Under the pieces are notes generated by a model. That model saw nothing but the letters and a program-made list of their open reading frames with translations. It was not told the origin of the DNA and did not search any database. The translations under genes and the position numbers were made by a program. Below, piece after piece: positions 56,059 through 64,000 of a stretch of DNA of 64,000 nt. The stretch covers positions 135,797,500 to 135,861,499 of the forward strand of contig CP092865.1 of assembly GCA_030710605.1 (NCBI GenBank), in the 5' to 3' direction. Within the stretch, counting starts at the first letter, position 1; each line of letters starts with the position of its first letter. This DNA is from Cordylochernes scorpioides. Its lineage: Eukaryota > Arthropoda > Arachnida > Pseudoscorpiones > Chernetidae.

Positions 56059-56402
56059 GGTTGATGGGTTTATTCTTTCTATGAAAAAATGTAATGTCCC
56101 AATCAATGAGCGATGTTTGGCTACTATTTCATAGACTAGAGAAACATCCTCATCTGATTGCAACAATGCTCTTGCTGTGAAATGCCACAGTGGAATTGCT
56201 ACAAGGCTGCAGTGAAGCTAGTGGTCCACATATGGTTGATCTGTTTATTTTTTCTATGAAAAAATGTAATGTCCTAATCAATGCATGATGTTTGTCTACT
56301 TTCATAAACTAGAGAAACATCCTAGTCTGATTGCAACAATGCTCTTGCTGTGAAATGCCACAGTGGAATTGCTACAAGGCTGTGGTGAAGCTAGTGGCCC
56401 AA
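56059..56402. repeat. Two-unit tandem repeat, ~175 bp
   Basis: GGTTGATGGGTTTATTC at 56059 and GGTTGATCTGTTTATTT at 56234 open near-identical units ending GAAGCTAGTGG. Not seen elsewhere. 56403-56625 shows nothing recognisable. Confidence 0.85.
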
Positions 56403-56625
56403 TATTCTCTTTTTATTTCCCTGGGTCTCCCTAGGTGAATCTCACAAGTAAAATATCAAATACAAATATTAGCCTTTGATTATCAGCCAGTTTATCCCCA
56501 GCATTTCAAACTGGATCACTGACATGAATTCAAAGCCCCTAAATTCCACCACAGATAGCTAGCTACACCAAGACTCACAGAATAACCATCAACAACCTTT
56601 TATTCTCCCATGAAAATTTGATATA

Positions 56626-56797
56626 CAGTAGAACCTCTATGAGAGGACACTCGCGCTAGAGGACACCTCTCTACAAAGGACAGTTTACATTGTCAAAATT
56701 ACCATTTTACTATTTAGAAACTCAGGTAAGAGGACACCTCTCCCTAAAGGACACTTTGGCTATGCAATTAGGTGTCCTTTACAGGGAGGTGCTACTG
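56626..56797. mobile_element. MITE family A
   Basis: CAGTAGAACCTCTATGAGAGG start, GTGCTACTG end, TA-flanked. Confidence 0.85.
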
Positions 56798-56984
56798 TAT
56801 TTATTTAAATATTAGGAAAAGGTTCATACACCCCTCCATAATAAAAATATCCATTTTATGATTCACATTCTCTTTGTTACTTCTGCTTACACATCATAAT
56901 TCTCAATTTATATACGTATATGTGAAAAAATAAGTTGAATGTTAAGAAAAAGTTAAAAACAAGGAACAAGTTAAATCAAAGTTT

Positions 56985-57068
56985 AGTTGATTTTTGTTCC
57001 ACTAGATGGTGCTCTGCCATCTAAAATGCTCACGTTATGGATCAGGATATGCTTCTTTTTGTTTTTAA
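56985..57068. repeat. Fragment of type-2 hammerhead repeat
   Basis: GTTTAGTTGATTTTTG, CACTAGATGGTGC and ATCAGGATATGC blocks; the ribozyme part is absent. Confidence 0.65.
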
Positions 57069-57070
57069 TA

Positions 57071-57245
57071 CAGTAGAACCTCCATGTGAGGACACTTACA
57101 CTACTGGACACCTCTCAACAAAGAACAGTTTTCATTTACAAAATTACCATTTTTACTCTATAGAAACTCTCTGGTAAGTGGACACCTCTCCCTAAAAGAT
57201 ACTTTGGCTATGCAATTAGGTGTCCTTTACAGGGAGGTTCTACTG
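57071..57245. mobile_element. MITE family A
   Basis: CAGTAGAACCTCCATGTGAGG start, GTTCTACTG end. It lies three bases after the previous fragment. Confidence 0.85.
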
Positions 57246-57489
57246 TATATATATATAGTGTATAGAAAAATTTGATATATATACGTATGTAGTTCTCAAT
57301 CTGGATTTTCCAAAGTGTTAAATGTTAGGTTTGCGCCATTATCCTCAGTGACCAATGGTGAGATAGTGTTGAGCACTGGTCCAATCCTCCTCCCGTATCA
57401 ATTGCTACATCATCCATTCAAGGCCAGGCTAGCAGACGTGATGTTGGCCTACTGATAGGGACAACTTTATCTACTCCCTTCTTCCGCAA

Positions 57490-57760
57490 TGTCATTCTAC
57501 TGGTTTATACACCTCAGGGAACTACCTCATTTCTTCTATCTATATTCTCTCCCTTGTACTACCAACAATGTGGTATGGCCTTCTACTGGTTTATCCACCT
57601 CAGGGAACTACCTCATTTCTCCTATCTATATTCTCTCCCTTGTACTACCAACAATGTGGTATGGCCTTCTACTGGTTTATACACCTCAGGGAACTACCTC
57701 ATTTCTCCTATCTATCTATATTCTCTCCCTTGTACTACCAACAATGTGGTATGGCCTTCA
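57490..57760. repeat. Three-unit minisatellite, 86-90 bp
   Basis: The unit TTCTACTGGTTTATACACC...CAACAATGTGGTATGG starts at about 57491, 57577 and 57663; the third gains CTAT. Neither 86 nor 90 keeps one frame throughout. Open frames here reflect the repeat only. Confidence 0.9.
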
Positions 57761-57880
57761 AATTCTCTCATTGTTCTTTTATAAATTTTCCATTGTCTGT
57801 AATATTAGTTTGGGGTCATTATAGATAATTGGTTCTTTTTTACCTTTGGTAGAACTTCACATCTGCCAATTTATTCAAAT

Positions 57881-58100
57881 TACGCTCATGGACAAAACTT
57901 AAGGAACTGGAAAGTCTTTGATATCACTGCTGGTTATCTATTTTTTTAAGGAGACACAGACAATTTTGTTCACACTTGTTATCTCATGTGTCTTCAATAA
58001 AGGACACTGTGTATCAAATATCTTTCAAAGTTATTGTCTGAATCTCAAAATATATATGCTAAAAGGTGCAACTTCCTTCAAGTTTTGTCCATGAGTGTAT
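57881..58100. mobile_element. Tc1-like MITE, ~220 bp
   Basis: CGCTCATGGACAAAACTTAAG start, AAGTTTTGTCCATGAGTG end; middle as in 48702-48899. Confidence 0.85.
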
Positions 58101-58600
58101 TTTTGAATTAAGCTACCGGAGATTATAAAATAGGTGGTGATTCAAGAGAGAGAGAGATTTCAGGTATTATTTGAAACAGTATTTGTATATACAGTCGGCC
58201 AGAAAATATGATGCATTTTAAAATTTTTTTTTTTTATATTCTTAAAAACCTATATGACAAAGTTTATGAACATTATTTTTTAAAATACACAAATAAGAAA
58301 ATGAAATGATCTATGCACATGAAAAATAATAAAAGCAAATGATGTTCATTTTTAGCTTTACACAGATGAGCTTTAAGGTTTATTTAGAGATGCAGATACC
58401 ACCAAAGCCATGTCAGGAAAAATTTGTTCTATATAATACTCTGAGGAATTTTGACAAAAATAATTTGCAAGGTATTTACACAGAGTGAAATAAGAGATTG
58501 AATATATTTACTTTTTAACATCAGTTTTAACAGCTTTTGACTCTGAATAGGTACAATTTGGATTATAGGATAAGGCATAATTTGGAGTATAGATTATAAA
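58101..58600. other. AT-rich intronic DNA
   Basis: A single transposon-like end CAGTCGGCCAGAAAA at 58192 without a partner. Otherwise nothing recognised. Confidence 0.4.
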
Positions 58601-58642
58601 CACAAGGTAATTCACTACTTTCAGTACATTCAGGACCTTTGT

Positions 58643-58676
58643 CTGATGATGATAACAATGCTGTAGCCGAAACGTA
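58643..58676 (+). ncRNA. Hammerhead motif, type 1, partly degraded
   Basis: CUGAUGA, stem II with mismatches (GAUAACA/UGUAGCC), GAAACGUA. Solo plus half followed at once by the foldback at 58695. Confidence 0.4.
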
Positions 58677-58694
58677 ACATACTATTTATTTGAA

Positions 58695-58862
58695 AATACC
58701 CCGCATGTGTTTCTTTTGAATGAAAAATCGGAATTTATTCTGAGGATAAATAAACCTAAGGTTAGAAATAATTGTTATTTCTCCTCGGAATTTCGTTCAA
58801 AAGAAACACATGCGGGAAATTTTCAAACGTCGTTCCACAATCATAAGCTGCATTATATTTTA
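58695..58862. mobile_element. Foldback family D relative
   Basis: CCGCATGTGTTTCTTTTGAA and its inverse CAAAAGAAACACATGCGG frame an AAATAATTGTTATTTC centre. Confidence 0.7.
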
Positions 58863-59106
58863 TTATGCTATTTATTTATTTGTATTTGTTCTTATTACTT
58901 TGGGATTTGGGTAGACACATAAGGTAACAAGATCATAACCAAATGAATAAATTATGTGTTACAGTGTTGTTATCGAAACGTCAAGCCCAATTTATTCATT
59001 TGGATGTGGACCTGTTACCTTATCTATCTCTTGACTCTATTTATTTTACATTTTGTAGAGTTTTAAATAATTTTATTGTGCAACTAACTTCAAATAATTC
59101 CTGATA

Positions 59107-59292
59107 CAGTATAGAACCTTCCTGTAAAGGACAACACCTAATTGCAGCGCCAAAGTGACCTTTAGGGAGAGGTGTCTACTTAATGGAGAGTTACTAAATA
59201 GTAAAAATGGTAATTTTGCAAATGACAACTGTCCTTTTTGTATAGAGAGATATTCTCTAGCATGAGTCTTCTCTCATAGAGGTTGTTCTACT
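59107..59292. mobile_element. MITE family A
   Basis: CAGTATAGAACCTTCCTG start, GTTGTTCTACTG end. Confidence 0.8.
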
Positions 59293-59555
59293 GTTTTTGT
59301 ATTTTATCAGTTTTGTTGAAGACAATCTTGACTGCTACAGAAGACAAAACTTTATCAAGTGTAACTGCTAGACATATTGCACACATTTAAGCAATGGTAT
59401 TGTTCTTTAGCTATAGACCTTGGTTTTTATAGACCTTGTCTTTTAAATCTAACTTCACCAATCAACCATCAATCTTGATGATTGTTCCTTTTATTTTTTA
59501 TTTTATTTTTAATTTAAGGCGCTATTTCCCCCTAGGGACACTAGCACCGACATAC

Positions 59556-59730
59556 AATTAGAACCTCCCTGAGAGGACACTTGCACTAGAGGACACCTCT
59601 CTACAAAGGACAGTTTTCATTTTCAAAATTAAAATTTTTATTATTTAGTAACTCTCCAGTAAGAGGACAACTCTCCCTACAGGACACTTTAGCTCTGCAA
59701 CTAGGTGTCCTTTATAGGGAGGTTCTACTG
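59556..59730. mobile_element. MITE family A
   Basis: CAATTAGAACCTCCCTGAGAGG-like start, GTTCTACTG end. The following 59731-60060 shows nothing recognised. Confidence 0.85.
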
Positions 59731-60079
59731 TACATGCATGTCTCTACAGCCACCTATATATATATTTACAATAATCTTTAGGCCATAAAGAACAGTCGCA
59801 AGATATTAACAAGGAGAAAAAAAAGGAAACATTGTCATCAAATATTTACAACTTCCCTGGTATTTTTTCTCTGTCAGCACAATACAGGATTTATTTTAAA
59901 TTCCATACTCTTTATTTTTAGCTTCTACTTCCTGGTTGTAAGCTTTTGTGTAAATCTCCATCTTCATTTTTTTTTTCATCCTGGAGCAATCAATTATTAA
60001 ATATTCATCATAAGAGATTGATAAGCATAAGGTAACAAGATCAAATTAAAATAAGTATGCTTCTAATCTATAATCCAAA

Positions 60080-60215
60080 TTGTTGTTGTTTCTTATCCCC
60101 TTGTGTAAAGATAACACAGATTCTATGAGTTCATGCTCCTCAAGCTGTTTTATGATAAGTAGCGTCCTCTCCCAAAGGTCCTGTTTAGTTCATCTAATGC
60201 AAGCCAAAATGGGTT
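60080..60215. repeat. Dispersed repeat related to 43790-43915
   Basis: TTTCTTATCCCCTTGTGTAA to CAAAGGTCCTGTTTAG, noticeably diverged. Confidence 0.55.
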
Positions 60216-60429
60216 CTGGAGCTGCAGGTGCCAAGCTACTTTTTGGACAAGTGGGGTAGATTTTGTTGCTATTTTCTATCTTCAATGACTTGAGATGGCC
60301 TGTTCTAAATCTTGTTGTTTGGTGCTGTCTATATAATCCAAATTGTACCTTATCATAAGAGATTAATCCATCATTTTTTAAATTTCAACATTTTTCTCTA
60401 TCTTAGCCCACCTTGTATTCCTTTCATAC

Positions 60430-60600
60430 ATCAGTCAAACTTCTACTGTCCTTACTGCGATGAAAAAATATCGGGAGAGCTTGGCTCATCAGCGGTCTGG
60501 TAGATTAAATTGGCGAAACCATTGGGAAGGTTCACCACTAATGAGCAAAGCTCTCCTCCTAATATTTTTCTCATTTCAGTAAGACCATATTTTCAGATAT
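60430..60600. repeat. Palindromic repeat, TTCTACTGTCCTTACTGCG type
   Basis: CTTACTGCGATGAAAAAATAT...GAGCTTGGCTCATCAG is answered by CTAATGAGCAAAGCTC...ATTTTTCTCATTTCAGTAAG. Related pieces: 7306-7390, 19540-19640, 26455-26560, 37915-37990, 50195-50270, and a foldback at 11090-11160. Confidence 0.6.
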
Positions 60601-60847
60601 AAGAAATTTGCACAATTTACTTTTATAAAAATATTCAAAAAACCTTTGTAATAAAGAAACATATTGCGTAAGGTTTTTAGAATATTTTTATAAATAGCAG
60701 TAAGAACAGTGAATGATGTGTAAAAGAAACAGTTGCATCTTTAATGTATTCATTTGCTATATATACATGGCATGTTATTGCTTTGTATACCACCTTGTGT
60801 ATAATATTCTAGCAAATTTCTCACCTTACATATCTCTCTTTTATATA

Positions 60848-61030
60848 CAGTTAAACCTGTCTATAGCGCCCCCTCTTGGGACTCACCAAAATAGGGTGCT
60901 ATAGAGAGGGGGTGCTATAGACAGGTCACTTTTATTGTATATATAAATCGCATCATACTACGTATTTAAAATCGGGCACTATAGAGATGAAGGAGATATT
61001 TAGAGGGGGCGCTATAGGCAGGCTTAACTG
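60848..61030. mobile_element. MITE family C, single-unit form
   Basis: CAGTTAAACCTGTCTATAG to CAGGCTTAACTG, TA-flanked. Confidence 0.85.
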
Positions 61031-61139
61031 TAGTATGTAAATAAGGTTGAATTGTTTGCCTAAAAATAATTTGTTTTGTCATCTTTTTTTTTTTCACTTT
61101 CCTCATTTTTCTACGTGACAATATAACTACAGTAATTCA

Positions 61140-61521
61140 TAAGGCACAATTTGGAAGATAGATTATAAACACAAGGTAATAAGACCAAATCCAAATAAAT
61201 AAATAGTGTGATGTTTCGGTAACAGTGTCGTTACCATCTTCAGACAAAAGTACTGAATAAGAAATTTTACCACAGCATGTTTTAAAAAAAAAAAAAAGGT
61301 TTTTTTTTCAATTTTTAATTTAAGAATAATATTCTGTGTTTCTTAAATAACTATCTTCTTCTTATCTGTTATCTTGTTTACACTTGATAACAGTAACTCT
61401 TTAAAAACATGCTGTGGTAAAATTTCTCATTCAGTACTTTTGTCTGAAGATGGTAACAATGCTGTTACCGAAACATCACACACTATTTATTTAGTTGGAT
61501 TTGGTCTTATTACCTTGTGTT
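61140..61521. mobile_element. Hammerhead-bearing element with central hairpin cargo, 382 bp
   Basis: Bounded by the 12-bp duplication TACAGTAATTCA (61128-61139, 61522-61533). Opposed motifs at 61210-61243 (minus) and 61444-61477 (plus) both read CUGAAGA, full stem II and GAAACAUC. Between them ~200 bp form a hairpin (AAATTTTACCACAGCATG / CATGCTGTGGTAAAATTT) with poly(A/T) and AT-rich filler. Same ends as the 191-bp element, so the interior varies. Confidence 0.85.
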
Positions 61522-61551
61522 TACAGTAATTCAATAAAATAATCTCTTGTA

Positions 61552-61672
61552 TCAACGCCCCTCTACAGGAGATAACAAGTTTTCTCCTGTTGAAGGCCAT
61601 TCATGTCTGAAAGTTAGAGAATAAATATGTTTTTGAAAAGATACTTCCCCTGTGGAGGCCTGCTTACTCAAT
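61552..61672. mobile_element. Foldback MITE family E, decayed
   Basis: ACAGGAGATAAC / GTTTTCTCCTGT centre and one outer arm remain. Confidence 0.65.
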
Positions 61673-61704
61673 ACCTGGATTCCCATCCCTGGACATTTTT
61701 ATTT

Positions 61705-61880
61705 TTCCGTTCATCATTACTCTTCATAATTCACCCTTTCATACCTCATCCAAAAAGGTTAGAAATAGTCAATATTTCACCTTGAAATAAATTTTGGTTT
61801 TTCATTGAAAAGAAATTCATGCGGTGTAACTTCAAGTGTCGTTTTACAATCACAGGCCGCAATGCATTATATTATATAGT
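61705..61880. mobile_element. Foldback family D relative
   Basis: TCATTACTCTTCATAATTC, GGTTAGAAATAGTC and ATTCATGCGGTGTAAC blocks, as in 17220-17395. Poly(T)/poly(A) runs follow to 62020. Confidence 0.6.
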
Positions 61881-62134
61881 AAGTTATAATGTTTTTTTTT
61901 TTATGGCTGAAACACACACATACCATAGTTTCATTCACAGTTCCAAAGTCTAAAACTTGCTTGATGTATCTTATTTTTTGTTATAAAAAAACCTTTTCTA
62001 AAAAAAAAAAAAAAAAACTTTGGCTATAACAACATTGTTATATAAAAGTTAAGAGTTTCAAAATACTGAGAAAAGACAGGCAGATGGAGGAGGAGGGCTC
62101 CTGGCCCTCATCAAAGACCTTTCTTTTGAAGATT

Positions 62135-62445
62135 TTGAAGGCACAATTTGGATGATAGATTATAAACACAAGGTAATAAGACCAAATCCAACTAAATAAA
62201 TAGTGTGTGACGTTTCGGTAACAGTGTTGTTACCATCTTCAGACAAAATTACTGAATGAGATTGTGGTAAAATTTCTCATTAAGTACTTTTGTCTAAAGA
62301 GGGAGTGCTATAGACAGGTCACTTTTAATGTATATAAACCGCATCATACTACGTATTTAAAATCGGGCGCTATAGAGAGGGAGGCTCTATTTAGAGGGGG
62401 GCGCTATAGACAGGTCACTTTTAATATAAATTGCATCGTATATAT
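62135..62445. repeat. Hammerhead half-element joined to MITE C pieces
   Basis: AAGGCACAATTTGGATGATAG leads into an intact minus core (62209-62242). A fragment TTTGTCTAAAGAG at 62288 then runs directly into GGGAGTGCTATAGACAGG of MITE C with two partial 91-bp units. Confidence 0.65.
62209..62242 (-). ncRNA. Hammerhead ribozyme motif, type 1
   Basis: CUGAAGA, stem II GGUAACA/UGUUACC with loop ACAC, GAAACGUC; core complete. Confidence 0.6.
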
Positions 62446-62941
62446 AACAATGATTGTAAACAGCTCTGCATTAAGCAGTAGTGTTATCAATTTAATTCAC
62501 TGTTAGATTTATTCAGTGAATATTATTTTTATTAATTCAGTGATGATATTATTTGTATTAATCATTTACTCAGTGACAATATATATACATTTTGAGAAAT
62601 AATAAAAATAGATATATATAGATAAAATGGTGTAATTCCAAGTCAACGTACTAAATCTGGTCGACATCTTTTCCCTCAGCACTAATTAGAAAAGTCACTG
62701 AGTTCAAGAAATTTGAGGAAATTTGGGGGAATTGCCTTGGAGAGAATTAAGAGGGAATGAAATGGTTCACTGTCTTCTAGAGTTTTAAGGAAGTGAGGAG
62801 ATCAGCTAGGCTAATTACTTCATCTTATGCAATTTTCTGGAGGGAATTAATTCTCTGTCAGTTTCCTTCACACGGGTGACCCATATTGGCCAGTACTGAG
62901 TAGTGACAGGTATCTTACAATGACTTGTGATTACAGATATA
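62446..62941. other. Intronic DNA, nothing recognised
   Basis: Ordinary mixed-composition sequence with no repeat or credible exon seen. Confidence 0.45.
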
Positions 62942-63115
62942 CAGTAGAATTTCTATGAGAGGACATTTGCGCTAGAGGACACGTCTCTATAAAGGACAGT
63001 TTTTATCGTCAAAATGGCCATTTTTACTAATCAGCAACTCTCCGGAAATTGACACCTCTCCCTAAAGGACACTTTAGCTCTGCAATTAGGTGTACTTTGC
63101 AAGGGAGTTCTACTG
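62942..63115. mobile_element. MITE family A
   Basis: CAGTAGAATTTCTATGAGAGG start, GTTCTACTG end, TA-flanked. Confidence 0.85.
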
Positions 63116-63329
63116 TATGCTGATTTACCTTTCAGCCTTTTTTCTCACTCTCCTTTAGTAGAACTACACAGATCCTTTGGCTTTTAATAGATCCACTACA
63201 GTAATACCTCTAATGTAGATTTCAAGGAATTGGTGCCAATTTAGTGAATACTACTAGCTGCTCCTGTTGAAGTTAGCCCGAAAGCTAGAGGAAATGTTCA
63301 AGAAACTTAGCCCTGGATGCTTTATTATA

Positions 63330-63500
63330 CAGTTAAACCTGTCGCCCCCTCTTGGCACTCACCAAAATAGGGTGCTATAGAGAGGGGATGCTAAAGACAG
63401 GTCACTTTTAATGTAAATCGCATCGTACTACGTATTTAAAATCAGGCACTATAGAGAGGAAGGCGCTATTTAGAGGGTACGCTATAGACAGGTTTAACTG
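63330..63500. mobile_element. MITE family C, single-unit form
   Basis: CAGTTAAACCTGTC start with five to six bases missing just inside it, CAGGTTTAACTG end; 120 bp before POR exon 3. Confidence 0.85.
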
Positions 63501-63619
63501 TATTAAGATGTATCTAACATTATTTGTGCCATGTCTTATATGACAAGAACTACATTTCTAGCCTTCCTTGTTCCCAATTTTCTTGGTTCAGAGAAACAAA
63601 GTGTCACTGTGCTGTGCAG

Positions 63620-63748
63620 GGCAGGAATGTGGTGGTGTTCTACGGCTCCCAGACCGGCACAGCTGAGGAGTTTGCAGCCCGTCTGGCCAAAGAAGCCAAT
63701 CGCTATGGCATGAAGGCTATGGTAGCTGACCCTGAGGAGTGTGAGATG
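63620..63748 (+). CDS. POR: NADPH-cytochrome P450 reductase, coding exon 3 (FMN-domain start)
   Basis: A 129-base exon, exactly 43 codons in phase 0, between GTGCTGTGCAG and GTAAGA. It begins GRNVVVFYGSQTGTAEEFAA: the first strand of the flavodoxin fold and the FMN-phosphate-binding loop SQTGTAEE, which is near-invariant across PORs. It ends MVADPEECEM. With exons 1 and 2 it yields 120 residues without gap, and vertebrate POR has an exon of matching content here. The remaining FMN part, FAD and NADPH domains lie beyond the window. Confidence 0.96.
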
Positions 63749-64000
63749 GTAAGATTCAGCTAGTAGCTCACAGTTGTTATCTATTTTATATCAAGTAAAA
63801 ACATTAGTATCACAACAAAAAAAACAAAAGTATCTTTCCCTGGAGGTCTGATGTTTTTACTTGATATTGATCCGAAGGAGTATTTTATTGAATCTATTTT
63901 ATATTTTTAACCAATTTTTTCGACATCCTTCTCAAAGACAACACACTATTCAAGAGACTTGGTAATTTGGGAACAAAGAGACTTATAAACAATTTTATTT
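63749..64000 (+). other. POR: POR intron 3 (5' part)
   Basis: GTAAGA donor, then AT-rich sequence to the window end. A short inverted pair around TTTTTACTTGATAT (63795 and 63855) is present. Confidence 0.85.

Larger units (their letters stand above)
50116..63619 (+). other. POR: POR intron 2 (13.5 kb)
   Basis: GTAAGT donor to GTGCTGTGCAG acceptor. It contains no frame-compatible extra coding exon that I could find. Confidence 0.88.

Noticed and set aside
57489-57828. Three overlapping frames of 76-111 codons
   Set aside because: Shadows of an 86-90 bp tandem repeat; different frames translate the same units.
60210-60260. Frame MGSGAAGAKLLFGQVG followed by GT
   Set aside because: Only 16 codons beside a dispersed repeat, with no partner exon or conserved motif.
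63265-63310. Possible hammerhead (CTGTTGAAG...CCCGAAAGC)
   Set aside because: Core residues do not fit CUGANGA and no stem II of adequate length forms.
1-64000. CRISPR array, prophage or bacterial operon
   Set aside because: No regularly spaced direct repeats with unique spacers; introns, SINEs and eukaryotic transposons throughout.
1-64000. Intact reverse transcriptase or GIY-YIG gene of a Penelope-like element
   Set aside because: Looked for because of the hammerhead motifs; no frame of suitable size or motif is present, so the source of mobility lies elsewhere.

Overview
This is AT-rich, intron-containing, transposon-saturated animal nuclear DNA, and the only host gene recognised with confidence is the 5' part of NADPH-cytochrome P450 reductase (POR). 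Evidence for an animal: GT-AG introns, long introns (10.7 and 13.5 kb), tRNA-derived SINEs, hAT, pogo/Tigger-like and mariner relics, and many Penelope/retrozyme-style hammerhead ribozyme motifs. The reductase resembles other metazoan PORs. I cannot name the species; an invertebrate is my best inference.

Layout. Positions 1-21739 and 25295-45163 are two near-identical copies of the same ~20 kb in opposite orientation, separated by 3.46 kb present only beside the left copy and by a 100-N gap (25195-25294). Each arm carries POR coding exon 1 (minus strand 5943-6121; plus strand 39172-39350), pointing outward. The arms differ like two alleles: a pogo-like insertion only on the left (11226-12634), another only on the right (28058-29311), a ~0.4 kb insertion and a perfect 40-bp hairpin only on the left, and a 44-bp minisatellite with 13 versus 8 units. 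Two haplotypes wrongly scaffolded head-to-head is the simplest reading; a real palindrome is not excluded.

From 45164 to 64000 the sequence is single-copy and continues the right-arm POR gene: exon 2 (50061-50115) and exon 3 with the FMN-binding loop (63620-63748) splice in frame with exon 1 to give 120 residues. The introns are packed with repeats.

Repeats. The commonest is a ~180-bp TA-flanked MITE with ends like CAGTAGAACCTCC (family A, more than 25 copies). Others are: a related MITE beginning CAGTTAAACCTGTC (family C) with 91-bp internal units; two SINE families; a Tc1-like MITE with ends ACTCATGGACAAAAC; several foldback elements; and a hammerhead-bearing family with 12-14 bp target duplications, often built as two head-to-head ribozyme motifs. 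One locus is a three-level nest (hAT in SINE in MITE), present in both arms.

Most interesting: the small head-to-head hammerhead elements with defined ends and target-site duplications, plus a second and a third hammerhead architecture in other repeats. Hammerheads in Penelope-like elements and retrozymes are known; this compact inverted-pair mobile form may not be described.
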